In this document: positions 33,109-40,498 of the stretch, piece after piece
Layout: the number at the start of each line of letters is the position of its first letter
Position numbering within the stretch: the first letter of the stretch is position 1
DNA from: AC-38 sp033856025
GTDB lineage: Bacteria; Actinomycetota; Thermoleophilia; Solirubrobacterales; Solirubrobacteraceae
Direction of reading: 5' to 3'
Length of the DNA stretch: 64,000 nucleotides
Assembly: GCA_033856025.1 (NCBI GenBank)
Contig: JAWVFQ010000033.1
Coordinates: 156,089-220,088 of the forward strand
The notes under the pieces: generated by a model
Database searches by the model: none
What the model was told of the DNA's origin: nothing
The model's input: the letters and a program-made list of their open reading frames with translations, nothing else
Position numbers and translations under genes: made by a program

Positions 33109-34522
33109 TGTGGATGGCCGCCGGCTCGCGGACCCAGGCTATGAGGTTCAGCGACTGCAGGCGATCGAGCAGGAACTGGAACGCCACCGCCTGCGAGCGC
33201 GACGGGTAGCGGCGCAGGACGTCGAACGCGTAGCCCGTCGTGTGCAGTGAGTACTCCGAGGTGGCCTCGGGATTGGAGTCGGCCAGCAGCGCCTGGTAGC
33301 GCTCGTCGCGCACGGCGCTCGTCATGGTCAGCGGTGAGGGCACACCCGAGATCCTGCGCACCTCCGCGCCCATCCAGCGCGCGAGGTTGAGCGCCTCCGG
33401 GCGCAGCGCCCGGTACAGCGCCGGCTTGACGCCGAGCCGGGGGCCCAGCTCGCCCAGGCGCCGGTCGATCGCGAACCCGAGGCGCCCCGCGGCGGGCAGC
33501 CCCTTCAGGTCCCCGGAGTCGCGCGCGCTCGCCAGGGCCTGGGGGTCGGCGAAGCGCTTCGTGTGGTCGGGCGGGTGCAGCACCTCCTCGGCCGACGCCT
33601 TGTTGGTCTGCAGCTCGTCGAGACGCGCCAGCTCGCTGCGGTCGTGGCGGTACAGGCCCAGGATCGCCTTGGCCGCGAGGATCCGCCAGTAGTAGGTGGA
33701 GGAGTCGTCGCCGAAGCCGTTGAGCTTGCGCCAGGCCCCGGCGTGGCGCCGCGGCGTGGAGTCGAAGAACAGCCGCACGTAGGAGGGCTGGTCGGCGCCG
33801 TAGGCGCGGATCACGCCCTGGAGGTTCCCGATGCCCATGTGGTAGGAGACGAGCGCCAGGTCGTCGCGCCCCAGCGTGTCGCGGGCGATCTTGAGGTAGC
33901 GCACCGTGGCGGCGAGCGCTCGCTTGGGGACGAAGCGATCGTCCACGCGCCGGCGCGCGGCCAGCGCGCGCCGCGCCGCGGCCGGGCGGCCGGCCAGCCG
34001 CGCCCGGCGGGCGGCTCGGGTCAGGGCGCGCGAACGCACCAGGTCGACGTGCATCCCCAGCAGCCCCTGGCCCGTCTCGGCCAGGATCTGGGTGAGGCCC
34101 GCGGCATTCGCCGGGTCTCCGTCGCCGGCCACGATGTCCGCCCGCCCGCCGCTCTCCAGGAACACCAGCGCCTCCAGCGTGTCCGCGTCGACCACGCCGT
34201 CCGACGCGGCCGCGGCGGACTCGACGTCGCGGCGGTAGCCCTCCACGCGGCGTGCGGTGGCGAACGCCCCGCCCGGGCTCTTGGCGTACAGGACGTGGCT
34301 GTATCCGGCCGCGGCGCGGGTCGTGAGGTCGCCGTCGTTCGCCGGGTCGTAGGCCAGCGGGTCGATCGTCCGCGCCGGCTGCACGCCGGGGACGGCCGGG
34401 TTGCGGTCCTGGCGGTCGTTGAGGACGCCGGCCACGGTCGTCCCCACGGCGATGACCGCGGCGACGGCCACGCCGGGGTAGAGGCGCCGGCGGCGCCGGG
34501 CGGTTTCGGAGGAGGGCGCCAT
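33065..34522 (-). CDS. Lytic-transglycosylase and M15-type peptidase fusion (DUF5715-like C-terminus)
   Basis: The 485-residue protein has an N-terminal membrane helix (about 15-34). Residues 105-260 resemble a soluble lytic transglycosylase: TLEALVFLESGGRADI with catalytic Glu123, AAGLTQIL (142-148) and LALVSYHMGIGNLQGVIRAYG. The C-terminal part has the M15/VanY-like zinc pattern SLHTTGYAFDV (His427, Asp434) and IHI (His471) with Glu466 before it, as in DUF5715 proteins. One secreted enzyme could thus cut both glycan and peptide of peptidoglycan. ATG 34522 is preceded by TAGCGT 9 nt upstream. Confidence 0.8.
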   Translation of the reverse strand: MAPSSETARRRRRLYPGVAVAAVIAVGTTVAGVLNDRQDRNPAVPGVQPARTIDPLAYDPANDGDLTTRAAAGYSHVLYAKSPGGAFATARRVEGYRRDVESAAAASDGVVDADTLEALVFLESGGRADIVAGDGDPANAAGLTQILAETGQGLLGMHVDLVRSRALTRAARRARLAGRPAAARRALAARRRVDDRFVPKRALAATVRYLKIARDTLGRDDLALVSYHMGIGNLQGVIRAYGADQPSYVRLFFDSTPRRHAGAWRKLNGFGDDSSTYYWRILAAKAILGLYRHDRSELARLDELQTNKASAEEVLHPPDHTKRFADPQALASARDSGDLKGLPAAGRLGFAIDRRLGELGPRLGVKPALYRALRPEALNLARWMGAEVRRISGVPSPLTMTSAVRDERYQALLADSNPEATSEYSLHTTGYAFDVLRRYPSRSQAVAFQFLLDRLQSLNLIAWVREPAAIHITAAKDAGKVVDPA

Positions 34523-34547
34523 CGGACCCCTACGCTAGCTTCGCCCC
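34523..34547. promoter_or_regulatory. Second bidirectional leaderless promoter
   Basis: The 25-bp gap between divergent starts contains TACGCTAGCTT. TAGCTT (34536-34541) is 6 nt before the plus GTG at 34548. TAGCGT on the minus strand (34537-34532) is 9 nt before the ATG at 34522. The two -10 hexamers share the central TA at 34536-34537. Confidence 0.6.
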
Positions 34548-35318
34548 GTGCGCCGGGTCGGCCCGGAGGGGCCCCATACCCTCGACGACGACCTCCTGAT
34601 CGAGGGCGAGAACCTGGAGGTCCTGCCGAGCCTGCCCGACGGGCGCTTCGACCTCGTGTACATCGACCCGCCGTTCAACACGGGGCGCGAGCAGCGCCGT
34701 CGCGAGCTGGCCTACGCCGACGCCCACGACGACTACCTGGCCTTCCTGCGCCCGCGCCTGGAGCACGCCCGCCGCCTGCTGGCGCCCCACGGGACGCTGT
34801 ACGTCCACCTGGACCCCCGGGAATCGCACTACGTCAAGGTGATGCTGGACGAGCTGTTCGGGCGCGAGTGCTTCCTCAACGAGATCGTGTGGGCCTACGA
34901 CTACGGCGGCAAGCCGCGGACCCGCTGGCCGGCCAAGCACGACACGATCCTCGTCTACGTCCGCGAGGCCGGCGCGCACTGGTTCGACGCGGACGCCGTG
35001 GAGCGCGAGCCCTACATGGCGCCCGGGCTGGCCGGCGCCGCCAAGGCGGCGCGGGGCAAGATGCCCACCGACACGTGGTGGCACACGATCGTGCACACCA
35101 CCGGCGCGGAGAAGACGGGCTATCCGACGCAGAAGCCGGAGGGCATCGTCCGGCGGATGGTGGCCGCCTCCTCGCGTCCCGGCGGGTGGTGCCTGGACTT
35201 CTTCGCGGGGTCGGGGACGCTGGGCGCGGTGTGCTCCCAGCTCGGGCGCCGGTTCGTGCTCGTGGACCAAAATCCGGAGGCGGTGGAGATCGCCGGGCGC
35301 CGTCTGGCCCACTGCTAG
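34548..35318 (+). CDS. Orphan DNA methyltransferase (N6-adenine/N4-cytosine, beta class)
   Basis: The 256-residue protein has motif IV DPPFNTG (40-46) before the AdoMet motif DFFAGSGTLG (217-226), the order of beta-class enzymes related to type III Mod and CcrM-like MTases. EGENLEVLPSLPDGRFDLVYI precedes the catalytic motif, and TQKPEG is the usual late motif. The target-recognition part is short. No restriction endonuclease is beside it, so it may be regulatory or a relic of a restriction system. The recognition site is not predictable. It has a GTG start and a leaderless-type promoter. Confidence 0.9.
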   Translation: MRRVGPEGPHTLDDDLLIEGENLEVLPSLPDGRFDLVYIDPPFNTGREQRRRELAYADAHDDYLAFLRPRLEHARRLLAPHGTLYVHLDPRESHYVKVMLDELFGRECFLNEIVWAYDYGGKPRTRWPAKHDTILVYVREAGAHWFDADAVEREPYMAPGLAGAAKAARGKMPTDTWWHTIVHTTGAEKTGYPTQKPEGIVRRMVAASSRPGGWCLDFFAGSGTLGAVCSQLGRRFVLVDQNPEAVEIAGRRLAHC

Positions 35319-35332
35319 CCTCGGCGCTCCCC

Positions 35333-36391
35333 ATGCCGCTCCGACCGCTGCTCGCCCTGGCCGGAGTCCTGCCTCTGCTCGCTCTCGCTCCGGCTCCGGC
35401 CGGCGCCTTCCAGATCGGAATGCAGGACGACGGCGCCTTCGTGACCGCCCCGCCCGCCGCGCGCGCCCGCGCGCTGGACCAGGCCCACGACATCGGCGTC
35501 ACCTACATCCGCATCACGATGGTGTGGGAGGGCTTTCGCAACGAGGGCTGGCTGCCCTACGACCGGGCGATCGACGACGCGCGCGCCCACGGCATGAGCG
35601 TCCAGCTCACGGTCACCGGCAACCCCCGCTTCACGGCGCGAGGACTGGGCTTCGTGGGCTACCTGCGCCCCAGCCCCGGCCGTTACGCCAACTGGCTGGG
35701 CGCCGTGGCGCGCCACTTCAAGGGCCGCGTCGACCTCTACTCGCTGTGGAACGAGCCGAACCTGGCCGAGTACCTCTCGCCCCAGCTCGAGCGCGGCCGG
35801 GCCGTCGGCCACATCATCTACGCGCGGCTGGTCAAGGCGGGGTACGCGGCGGTCAAGCGCGCCGACCCTCACGCCAAGGTCCTGATCGGCGAGGCGGCGC
35901 CCTCCGGGCATCCGCTGCGCTTCCTGGAGCGGGCCGCGCGCGCGCTGCCCGGCGGGCTGCGTGCCGACGGCTGGGCGCAGCATCCCTACCAGTTCGTCAA
36001 GGTCCCGCCCGGCCGGCCCCAGACCCGCTACTCGGGCGGGATCTCCAACATCGACACGATGAACGCCTCGCTGCGCCGGCTGGCGCGCGACGGCGTCCTG
36101 CGCACGTCGAAAGGCGGCGCCGTGCCGATCTACTTCACGGAGTTCGGCTACCCCCGGCCGGGCGCCTACTACGGGTTCTTCTCCGAGGCGCTGCGCGCCC
36201 GCTACACCGTGCAGGCGTTCCAGTTCGCCAAGCGCAAGGGCGTCAAGGCCCTGGTCTGGTACCAGCTCTACGAGCAGTCGGGACACCCGCGCCCGAAGCT
36301 GTGGGACACCGGGCTGATCTCCCCGGACGGCGTGCAGTCGCTGACCTATCGCCGGATGCTCGGCGCGCGCGCCTCGCTGGCCGGCTTCTAG
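35333..36391 (+). CDS. Exported glycoside hydrolase-like protein (first of a tandem pair, clan GH-A)
   Basis: The 352-residue protein has a signal peptide ending near residue 25 (PAPAGAF). The TIM-barrel catalytic pair of clan GH-A is present: acid/base Glu141 in LWNEPNLAEYL and nucleophile Glu270 in IYFTEFGYPR. The WAQHPYQ segment between them fits GH5/GH39-type enzymes. The substrate is unknown; a plant or self-made polysaccharide is plausible. TAGCCT at 35316-35321, which includes the TAG stop of the methyltransferase gene, lies 11 nt before the ATG. A close paralogue follows. Confidence 0.85.
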   Translation: MPLRPLLALAGVLPLLALAPAPAGAFQIGMQDDGAFVTAPPAARARALDQAHDIGVTYIRITMVWEGFRNEGWLPYDRAIDDARAHGMSVQLTVTGNPRFTARGLGFVGYLRPSPGRYANWLGAVARHFKGRVDLYSLWNEPNLAEYLSPQLERGRAVGHIIYARLVKAGYAAVKRADPHAKVLIGEAAPSGHPLRFLERAARALPGGLRADGWAQHPYQFVKVPPGRPQTRYSGGISNIDTMNASLRRLARDGVLRTSKGGAVPIYFTEFGYPRPGAYYGFFSEALRARYTVQAFQFAKRKGVKALVWYQLYEQSGHPRPKLWDTGLISPDGVQSLTYRRMLGARASLAGF

Positions 36392-36473
36392 GCGGCACTG
36401 TCACGGGCTTGACACGGGCGCCGTCGCGGCGCGCAACGACCGGCGCGACGCCGGGCGCGATCGTCATCTCACG

Positions 36474-37505
36474 ATGTCGATTCGCTCCCTGCTCACCTGC
36501 CTGCTGGCCGTCGTGGCCCTCGGCGCGGCCGCCGCGCCCGCCGGCGCCTTCATGATCGGCGTGCACGACGACGACGCCTTCGTCAGCGCGCCGGCGCCGG
36601 TGCGCCGCGCCGCCTTCGACCGCGCGCAGTCAATCGGCGCGCGCTGGCTGCGGGTCAACATGGTCTGGCAGGGCTACCGCGACCTCGGCCTGGCGCCCTA
36701 CGCGCGGGCGGTGAACGAGGCCCGCCGCCGCGGGATGCGCGTCGAGCTCACGCTCACCGGCAACCCGTCCTACGTCAACGGCGGCAGCGGCTACGTGGCG
36801 CGCATGCCCAACGTCGCGCGCTACGCCCGCTGGATCGGGAGCGTCGCGCGCCGGCTGCGCGGCCGGGTATACGCCTACGGGATCTGGAACGAGCCCAACC
36901 TGGGCATGTTCTTCCTGCCCCAGGGCGCGGCCGGGCAACGACACTACGCCCGGCTGTACCGCGCGGCCTACCGCGCCGTGCGCCGCGCCGACCCGCGCGC
37001 CAAGATCCTGATCGGCGAGACCGCACCCTCCAACAAGCCGCTGCGCTTCCTGGCCGCGGTGGCCCGCGGGGGCCTGCGCGCCGACGGCTGGGCCCACCAC
37101 CCCTACCAGTTCGCCAACGTCGCCCCGGGGCGTCCCGAGCCCCGCCACCTGGGCATCTCCAACACCGCCGCGATGCGCCGCGGCATGGCGGCGCTGGCCC
37201 GGCGCGGCCTGCTGCGCACCCCCGCGGGCAAGCCGCTGCCCATCTACTTCACCGAGTTCGGCTACCCCCGCCGGGGCTCGCTGTTCGGCATCTTCTCCGA
37301 GCCGACCCGGGCCGACTACAGCGTGCGCGCGCTGCGCCTGGCCCGCCGCGCCGGCGCGCAGGTGATGGTCTGGTACCAGGTGTTCAACCCGGAGCCCGTC
37401 GCCCACGGCAACCTGTGGGACACCGGCCTGGTGGGACGCGACGGCAGCGAGTCGCTGGTCTACCGCCGCCTGCGCGCCGGGCGCCGGGCGCTGGCCGCCC
37501 GCTAG
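36474..37505 (+). CDS. Exported glycoside hydrolase-like protein (second of a tandem pair)
   Basis: This 343-residue paralogue of the preceding gene keeps the signal peptide, the catalytic Glu140 (IWNEPNLGMFF) and Glu261 (IYFTEFGYPRR), and the WAHHPYQ segment. The two proteins align along their full length with many shared blocks (DDDAFVSAP versus DDGAFVTAP; LTGNP versus VTGNP). An 82-bp gap separates the genes. No good TANNNT lies near the ATG; a TTGACA at 36409-36414 has no clear -10. The 3' end shares a CTAG with the convergent MMPL gene. Confidence 0.85.
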   Translation: MSIRSLLTCLLAVVALGAAAAPAGAFMIGVHDDDAFVSAPAPVRRAAFDRAQSIGARWLRVNMVWQGYRDLGLAPYARAVNEARRRGMRVELTLTGNPSYVNGGSGYVARMPNVARYARWIGSVARRLRGRVYAYGIWNEPNLGMFFLPQGAAGQRHYARLYRAAYRAVRRADPRAKILIGETAPSNKPLRFLAAVARGGLRADGWAHHPYQFANVAPGRPEPRHLGISNTAAMRRGMAALARRGLLRTPAGKPLPIYFTEFGYPRRGSLFGIFSEPTRADYSVRALRLARRAGAQVMVWYQVFNPEPVAHGNLWDTGLVGRDGSESLVYRRLRAGRRALAAR

Positions 37506-39661
37506 ACCGGCTCGAGCTCGCGGTCGGGGTCCTCGACCTCCTCGCCCAGGACGCTGCCCCCCTGCGCGGTGGAGGGCCACCAGATCCGGTCGCCGATCAG
37601 CTCCAGCGCCGCCGGGACCATGATCGTGCGCACGACGAAGGTGTCCAGCAGGATGCCCAGCGCCACCATGAAGCCGAGGTCGAACGTGAACTTGACCGGG
37701 AGCGTCATGAGCACGGAGAACGTCCCCGCCAGGATGATCCCGGCGCTGTTGATGACCGGGCCGGTGGCCGAAAGGGCGCGCAGCGTTCCCTCGCGGGTGC
37801 CGTGGCGCCGCGCCTCCTCGCGCACGCGGCTCATGAGGAAGATCGTGTAGTCGATGCCCAGCGCCACGAGGAAGATGAAGGCGAAGGTGGGCAGGCCGTT
37901 GTTGACCCCCGCGTCCCCCACGACGTACCGGATGAACAGGAGCGCGAGGCCCAGCGTCCCGAAGAACGACGCCACCACCGTGGCGATCAGGACGAGCGGC
38001 GCCAGCAGGGCCTGCAGCAGCACCGCCAGGATCACCGCGATCACCGCCAGCGCGATCGGGACGATCAGCTTGAGGTCGCGCGTGGTCGACTGGTCGAAGT
38101 CGTACTGCACCGCGCTCCCACCGCCCACGAGCCCGGCCACTCCTGGCGGCAGGTCGTCGAGCGCGCGGCGCATCCGGGGGACCACGTCCAGCGCGCTCTT
38201 GCGGTACGGGTCCGAGGAGAGGACGACGTTGAGCGTGGCCTCGCGGCCGTCGCGCGAGCGCGCGCCCGTCGGCGCGACGCCGGCCACGCCGCGGACGGTG
38301 GACAGGCGCAGCTCGGCGGCGCGCACGTCGGCCGGCCGCAGCCGCCCGGCCTCCCGGCGCACGAGGACCGTCGTCGGCGACAGCACGCCGGCCGGGAACG
38401 CCCGCTGGAGCACCTTGAAGCCGTCCACGCTCTGCGTGGGCTTCTTGAAGAACGTGGTGGTGGAGTAGTCCTCCTTGTAGGCGAGCAGCCCCAGCCCGCC
38501 CGCGGCGAACAGCAGCGTGCTGAGCCCGAGCGCCCAACCGGGACGGCTCACCACGCGGTTGCCGAAGCGCCGCCAGCGCCCCGGGGCCTCCTCGGCCCCG
38601 CCGTCGCCGGCGAACTCGACCAAGCGCTGGCGGGGCCAGAACCCGCGGCGTCCGGCGATGGTCAGCAGCGCGGGCAGCAGGGTGAGCCCGGCCAGCAGCG
38701 CCGACACGACGCCGATGGCGGCCACCGGCCCCAGCGCGTGCGTCGACCCGGTCTGGGCGACCAGCAGGACGAGCATGGACAGCGCCACCGTAAGCCCGCT
38801 GGCCAGGATCGCCGGCCCGGCGCGCGTGACGGCGTGGCGCATCGCGTCGTGCTTGTCGCGCGTGCGCCGCAGCTCCTCGCGGTAGCGCGAGACGAGCAGC
38901 AGGCAGTAGTCCGTCCCCACCCCGAACATGAGGACGACCAGGATGCTCGTGGAGTCCGAGGACACGGTCGCGCCGCTCTTGGCGTACAGGTAGATCCCGG
39001 CCTGGGCCACGGTGTAGGCGACGCCCACGACCACGATCGGGATCACCGCGACGATCGGCGAGCGGTAGATCGCCCCGAGCAGGACCAGCACGAGGATGAC
39101 CGTGACCAGCAGCAGCGTCGCGTCGATCGAGCCGAAGATCTCCTGGGCGTCGGCGTTGAACCCCACGTCGCCGGTCACGTAGACATGCAGGCCGCCCCCG
39201 CTCGGGCCCAGCGCCTTCTTGATGGCCTTGCCCCAGTCGGCGAGCTTGTCGTACTTGTCGGGCACGGCGAACGTCATGAACGCGACCGACCGGTCGCGCG
39301 ACACCAGGCTGGGCGGCGCGCGTGGGGCGAAGGGCACGACGGGACGGCCGACGAGCGGGGCGGCCCGCGCGATGCGCCGGGCGTCGCGGGCGATCCGTGC
39401 CCGGTCGGCCGCCCCGAGGCCGCCGGGGCGCTGGTAGACGACGATGCCACTGGAGGTCTGGCCGCCCGGGAAGTCGCGGTTGAGCGCCTTGAGGACCGCG
39501 GTGGACTCGGCCTTGCGCGGCAGGAACGTGGCCGTGTCGTCGCTGGTCTGGTCCTTGAGCTTGGAGCCCAGCGGCGCGCACACGACGATCAGGACGACCC
39601 AGACGGCGATCACGCCCCACTTGGCGCGGCGCCCGGCGACGATCGCGGCGACGCGCCTCAC
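37502..39661 (-). CDS. MMPL-family RND transporter (first)
   Basis: The 719-residue protein has the MMPL layout: one helix at the start (WGVIAVWVVLIVVCAPLG), a large outside loop, five or six helices, a second outside loop, then the second helix bundle. Motifs include FGVGTDYCLLLVSRYREEL and ALGIDYTIFLMSRVREEARR, the two proton-relay GxDY segments. Actinobacterial MMPL proteins export lipids, glycolipids or small lipopeptides. It is 3 bp from the thioesterase gene, so the two share an mRNA. It begins with GTG. The cargo is unknown; the acyl thioesterase supports a lipid. Confidence 0.92.
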   Translation of the reverse strand: MRRVAAIVAGRRAKWGVIAVWVVLIVVCAPLGSKLKDQTSDDTATFLPRKAESTAVLKALNRDFPGGQTSSGIVVYQRPGGLGAADRARIARDARRIARAAPLVGRPVVPFAPRAPPSLVSRDRSVAFMTFAVPDKYDKLADWGKAIKKALGPSGGGLHVYVTGDVGFNADAQEIFGSIDATLLLVTVILVLVLLGAIYRSPIVAVIPIVVVGVAYTVAQAGIYLYAKSGATVSSDSTSILVVLMFGVGTDYCLLLVSRYREELRRTRDKHDAMRHAVTRAGPAILASGLTVALSMLVLLVAQTGSTHALGPVAAIGVVSALLAGLTLLPALLTIAGRRGFWPRQRLVEFAGDGGAEEAPGRWRRFGNRVVSRPGWALGLSTLLFAAGGLGLLAYKEDYSTTTFFKKPTQSVDGFKVLQRAFPAGVLSPTTVLVRREAGRLRPADVRAAELRLSTVRGVAGVAPTGARSRDGREATLNVVLSSDPYRKSALDVVPRMRRALDDLPPGVAGLVGGGSAVQYDFDQSTTRDLKLIVPIALAVIAVILAVLLQALLAPLVLIATVVASFFGTLGLALLFIRYVVGDAGVNNGLPTFAFIFLVALGIDYTIFLMSRVREEARRHGTREGTLRALSATGPVINSAGIILAGTFSVLMTLPVKFTFDLGFMVALGILLDTFVVRTIMVPAALELIGDRIWWPSTAQGGSVLGEEVEDPDRELEPV

Positions 39662-39664
39662 GAC

Positions 39665-40465
39665 CTATGCCTCGGCCCCGATCAGCAGGCCGAGCTGGCG
39701 CGACTGGGCGATCAGCGTCCCGTCGGGGGTCCACAGCTCGCCGTCCTCGTCGAAGAAGCCGTCCCGGGTGAGGCGCGAGCGGAAGCGGGCCAGCAGCAGC
39801 GAGGCCGGCAGGGGGAGCGGGGCGCGGAAATGCACGGTCATGTCGATCGTCGGCGCCGGCGCCAGGGCCCGCAGCCGCGGCCAGGGCGCCGGGAACCACG
39901 CATCAGACAATAGGGCGACCGCCGGGGCGTCCAACTCACGGTTTTCGCGCAGCCCCAGCCAGCCGCCGACCTCGGCCACGTCGGCGCCGCTGAACGGGGC
40001 CGCCCCGAAGCGGCCCTGCATGACGAGCAGGTCGGTGAAGGGCGGGCGCTTGGCGCCGGGGATCGCCCGGGCGTGCGGCGACTCGGCGTCGGGCGGCGCG
40101 ACCTCGGGCATCGGCGCGTCCTCCAGCAGCGGGCTCGGCCAGGCCACCGAGAACGCGGCGAGCGCGAGCGCCAGCAGCTTCCCGTCCTGCTCCAGCCGCG
40201 CGCTGGTCGACGACAGCGAGCGGCCCGCGCGCTCCACCGCGGGACGCACGGTGACCGGCCCGGCCGCGGGCGGGCGCAGGAAGTGCACGGACAGCGAGCG
40301 CGCCTGGCGAGCGTCGTCGGCCACCGCGGTGGCCATCGCCTTGAGCAGGATCGCCATGACGTAGCCGCCCAGCGGGCCGCGCGGCGTCCACCAGTGCTCG
40401 ACGATCTCGCCGGCCCACGCCCCGTCGCCGAGGTCGCGCAGGCGGATGTCGTCGTCGAGGGCCAT
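39665..40465 (-). CDS. Acyl-CoA thioesterase, TesB-like double hotdog
   Basis: The 266-residue protein has two hotdog repeats in the TesB manner: GPLGGYVMAILLKAM with RSLSVHFLRPPAAGPVTV in the first and DMTVHFRAPLP with TRDGFFDEDGELWTPDGTLIAQSRQ in the second. The last motif (ELW..DGTLIAQSRQL) is a TesB hallmark. It would release fatty acid from acyl-CoA in the cytosol. It sits between two MMPL exporters, which suggests a supply or editing step for an exported lipid. TATCCT is 12 nt before the ATG. Confidence 0.85.
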   Translation of the reverse strand: MALDDDIRLRDLGDGAWAGEIVEHWWTPRGPLGGYVMAILLKAMATAVADDARQARSLSVHFLRPPAAGPVTVRPAVERAGRSLSSTSARLEQDGKLLALALAAFSVAWPSPLLEDAPMPEVAPPDAESPHARAIPGAKRPPFTDLLVMQGRFGAAPFSGADVAEVGGWLGLRENRELDAPAVALLSDAWFPAPWPRLRALAPAPTIDMTVHFRAPLPLPASLLLARFRSRLTRDGFFDEDGELWTPDGTLIAQSRQLGLLIGAEA

Positions 40466-40498
40466 CGGCGGCGCGAGAGGATATGCCGCCGCGCGCGG

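Noticed and set aside
36409..36414. TTGACA as a classic -35 before the second glycosidase gene
   Set aside because: No matching -10 lies 16-18 bp downstream, and other promoters here do not show a -35 of this kind.
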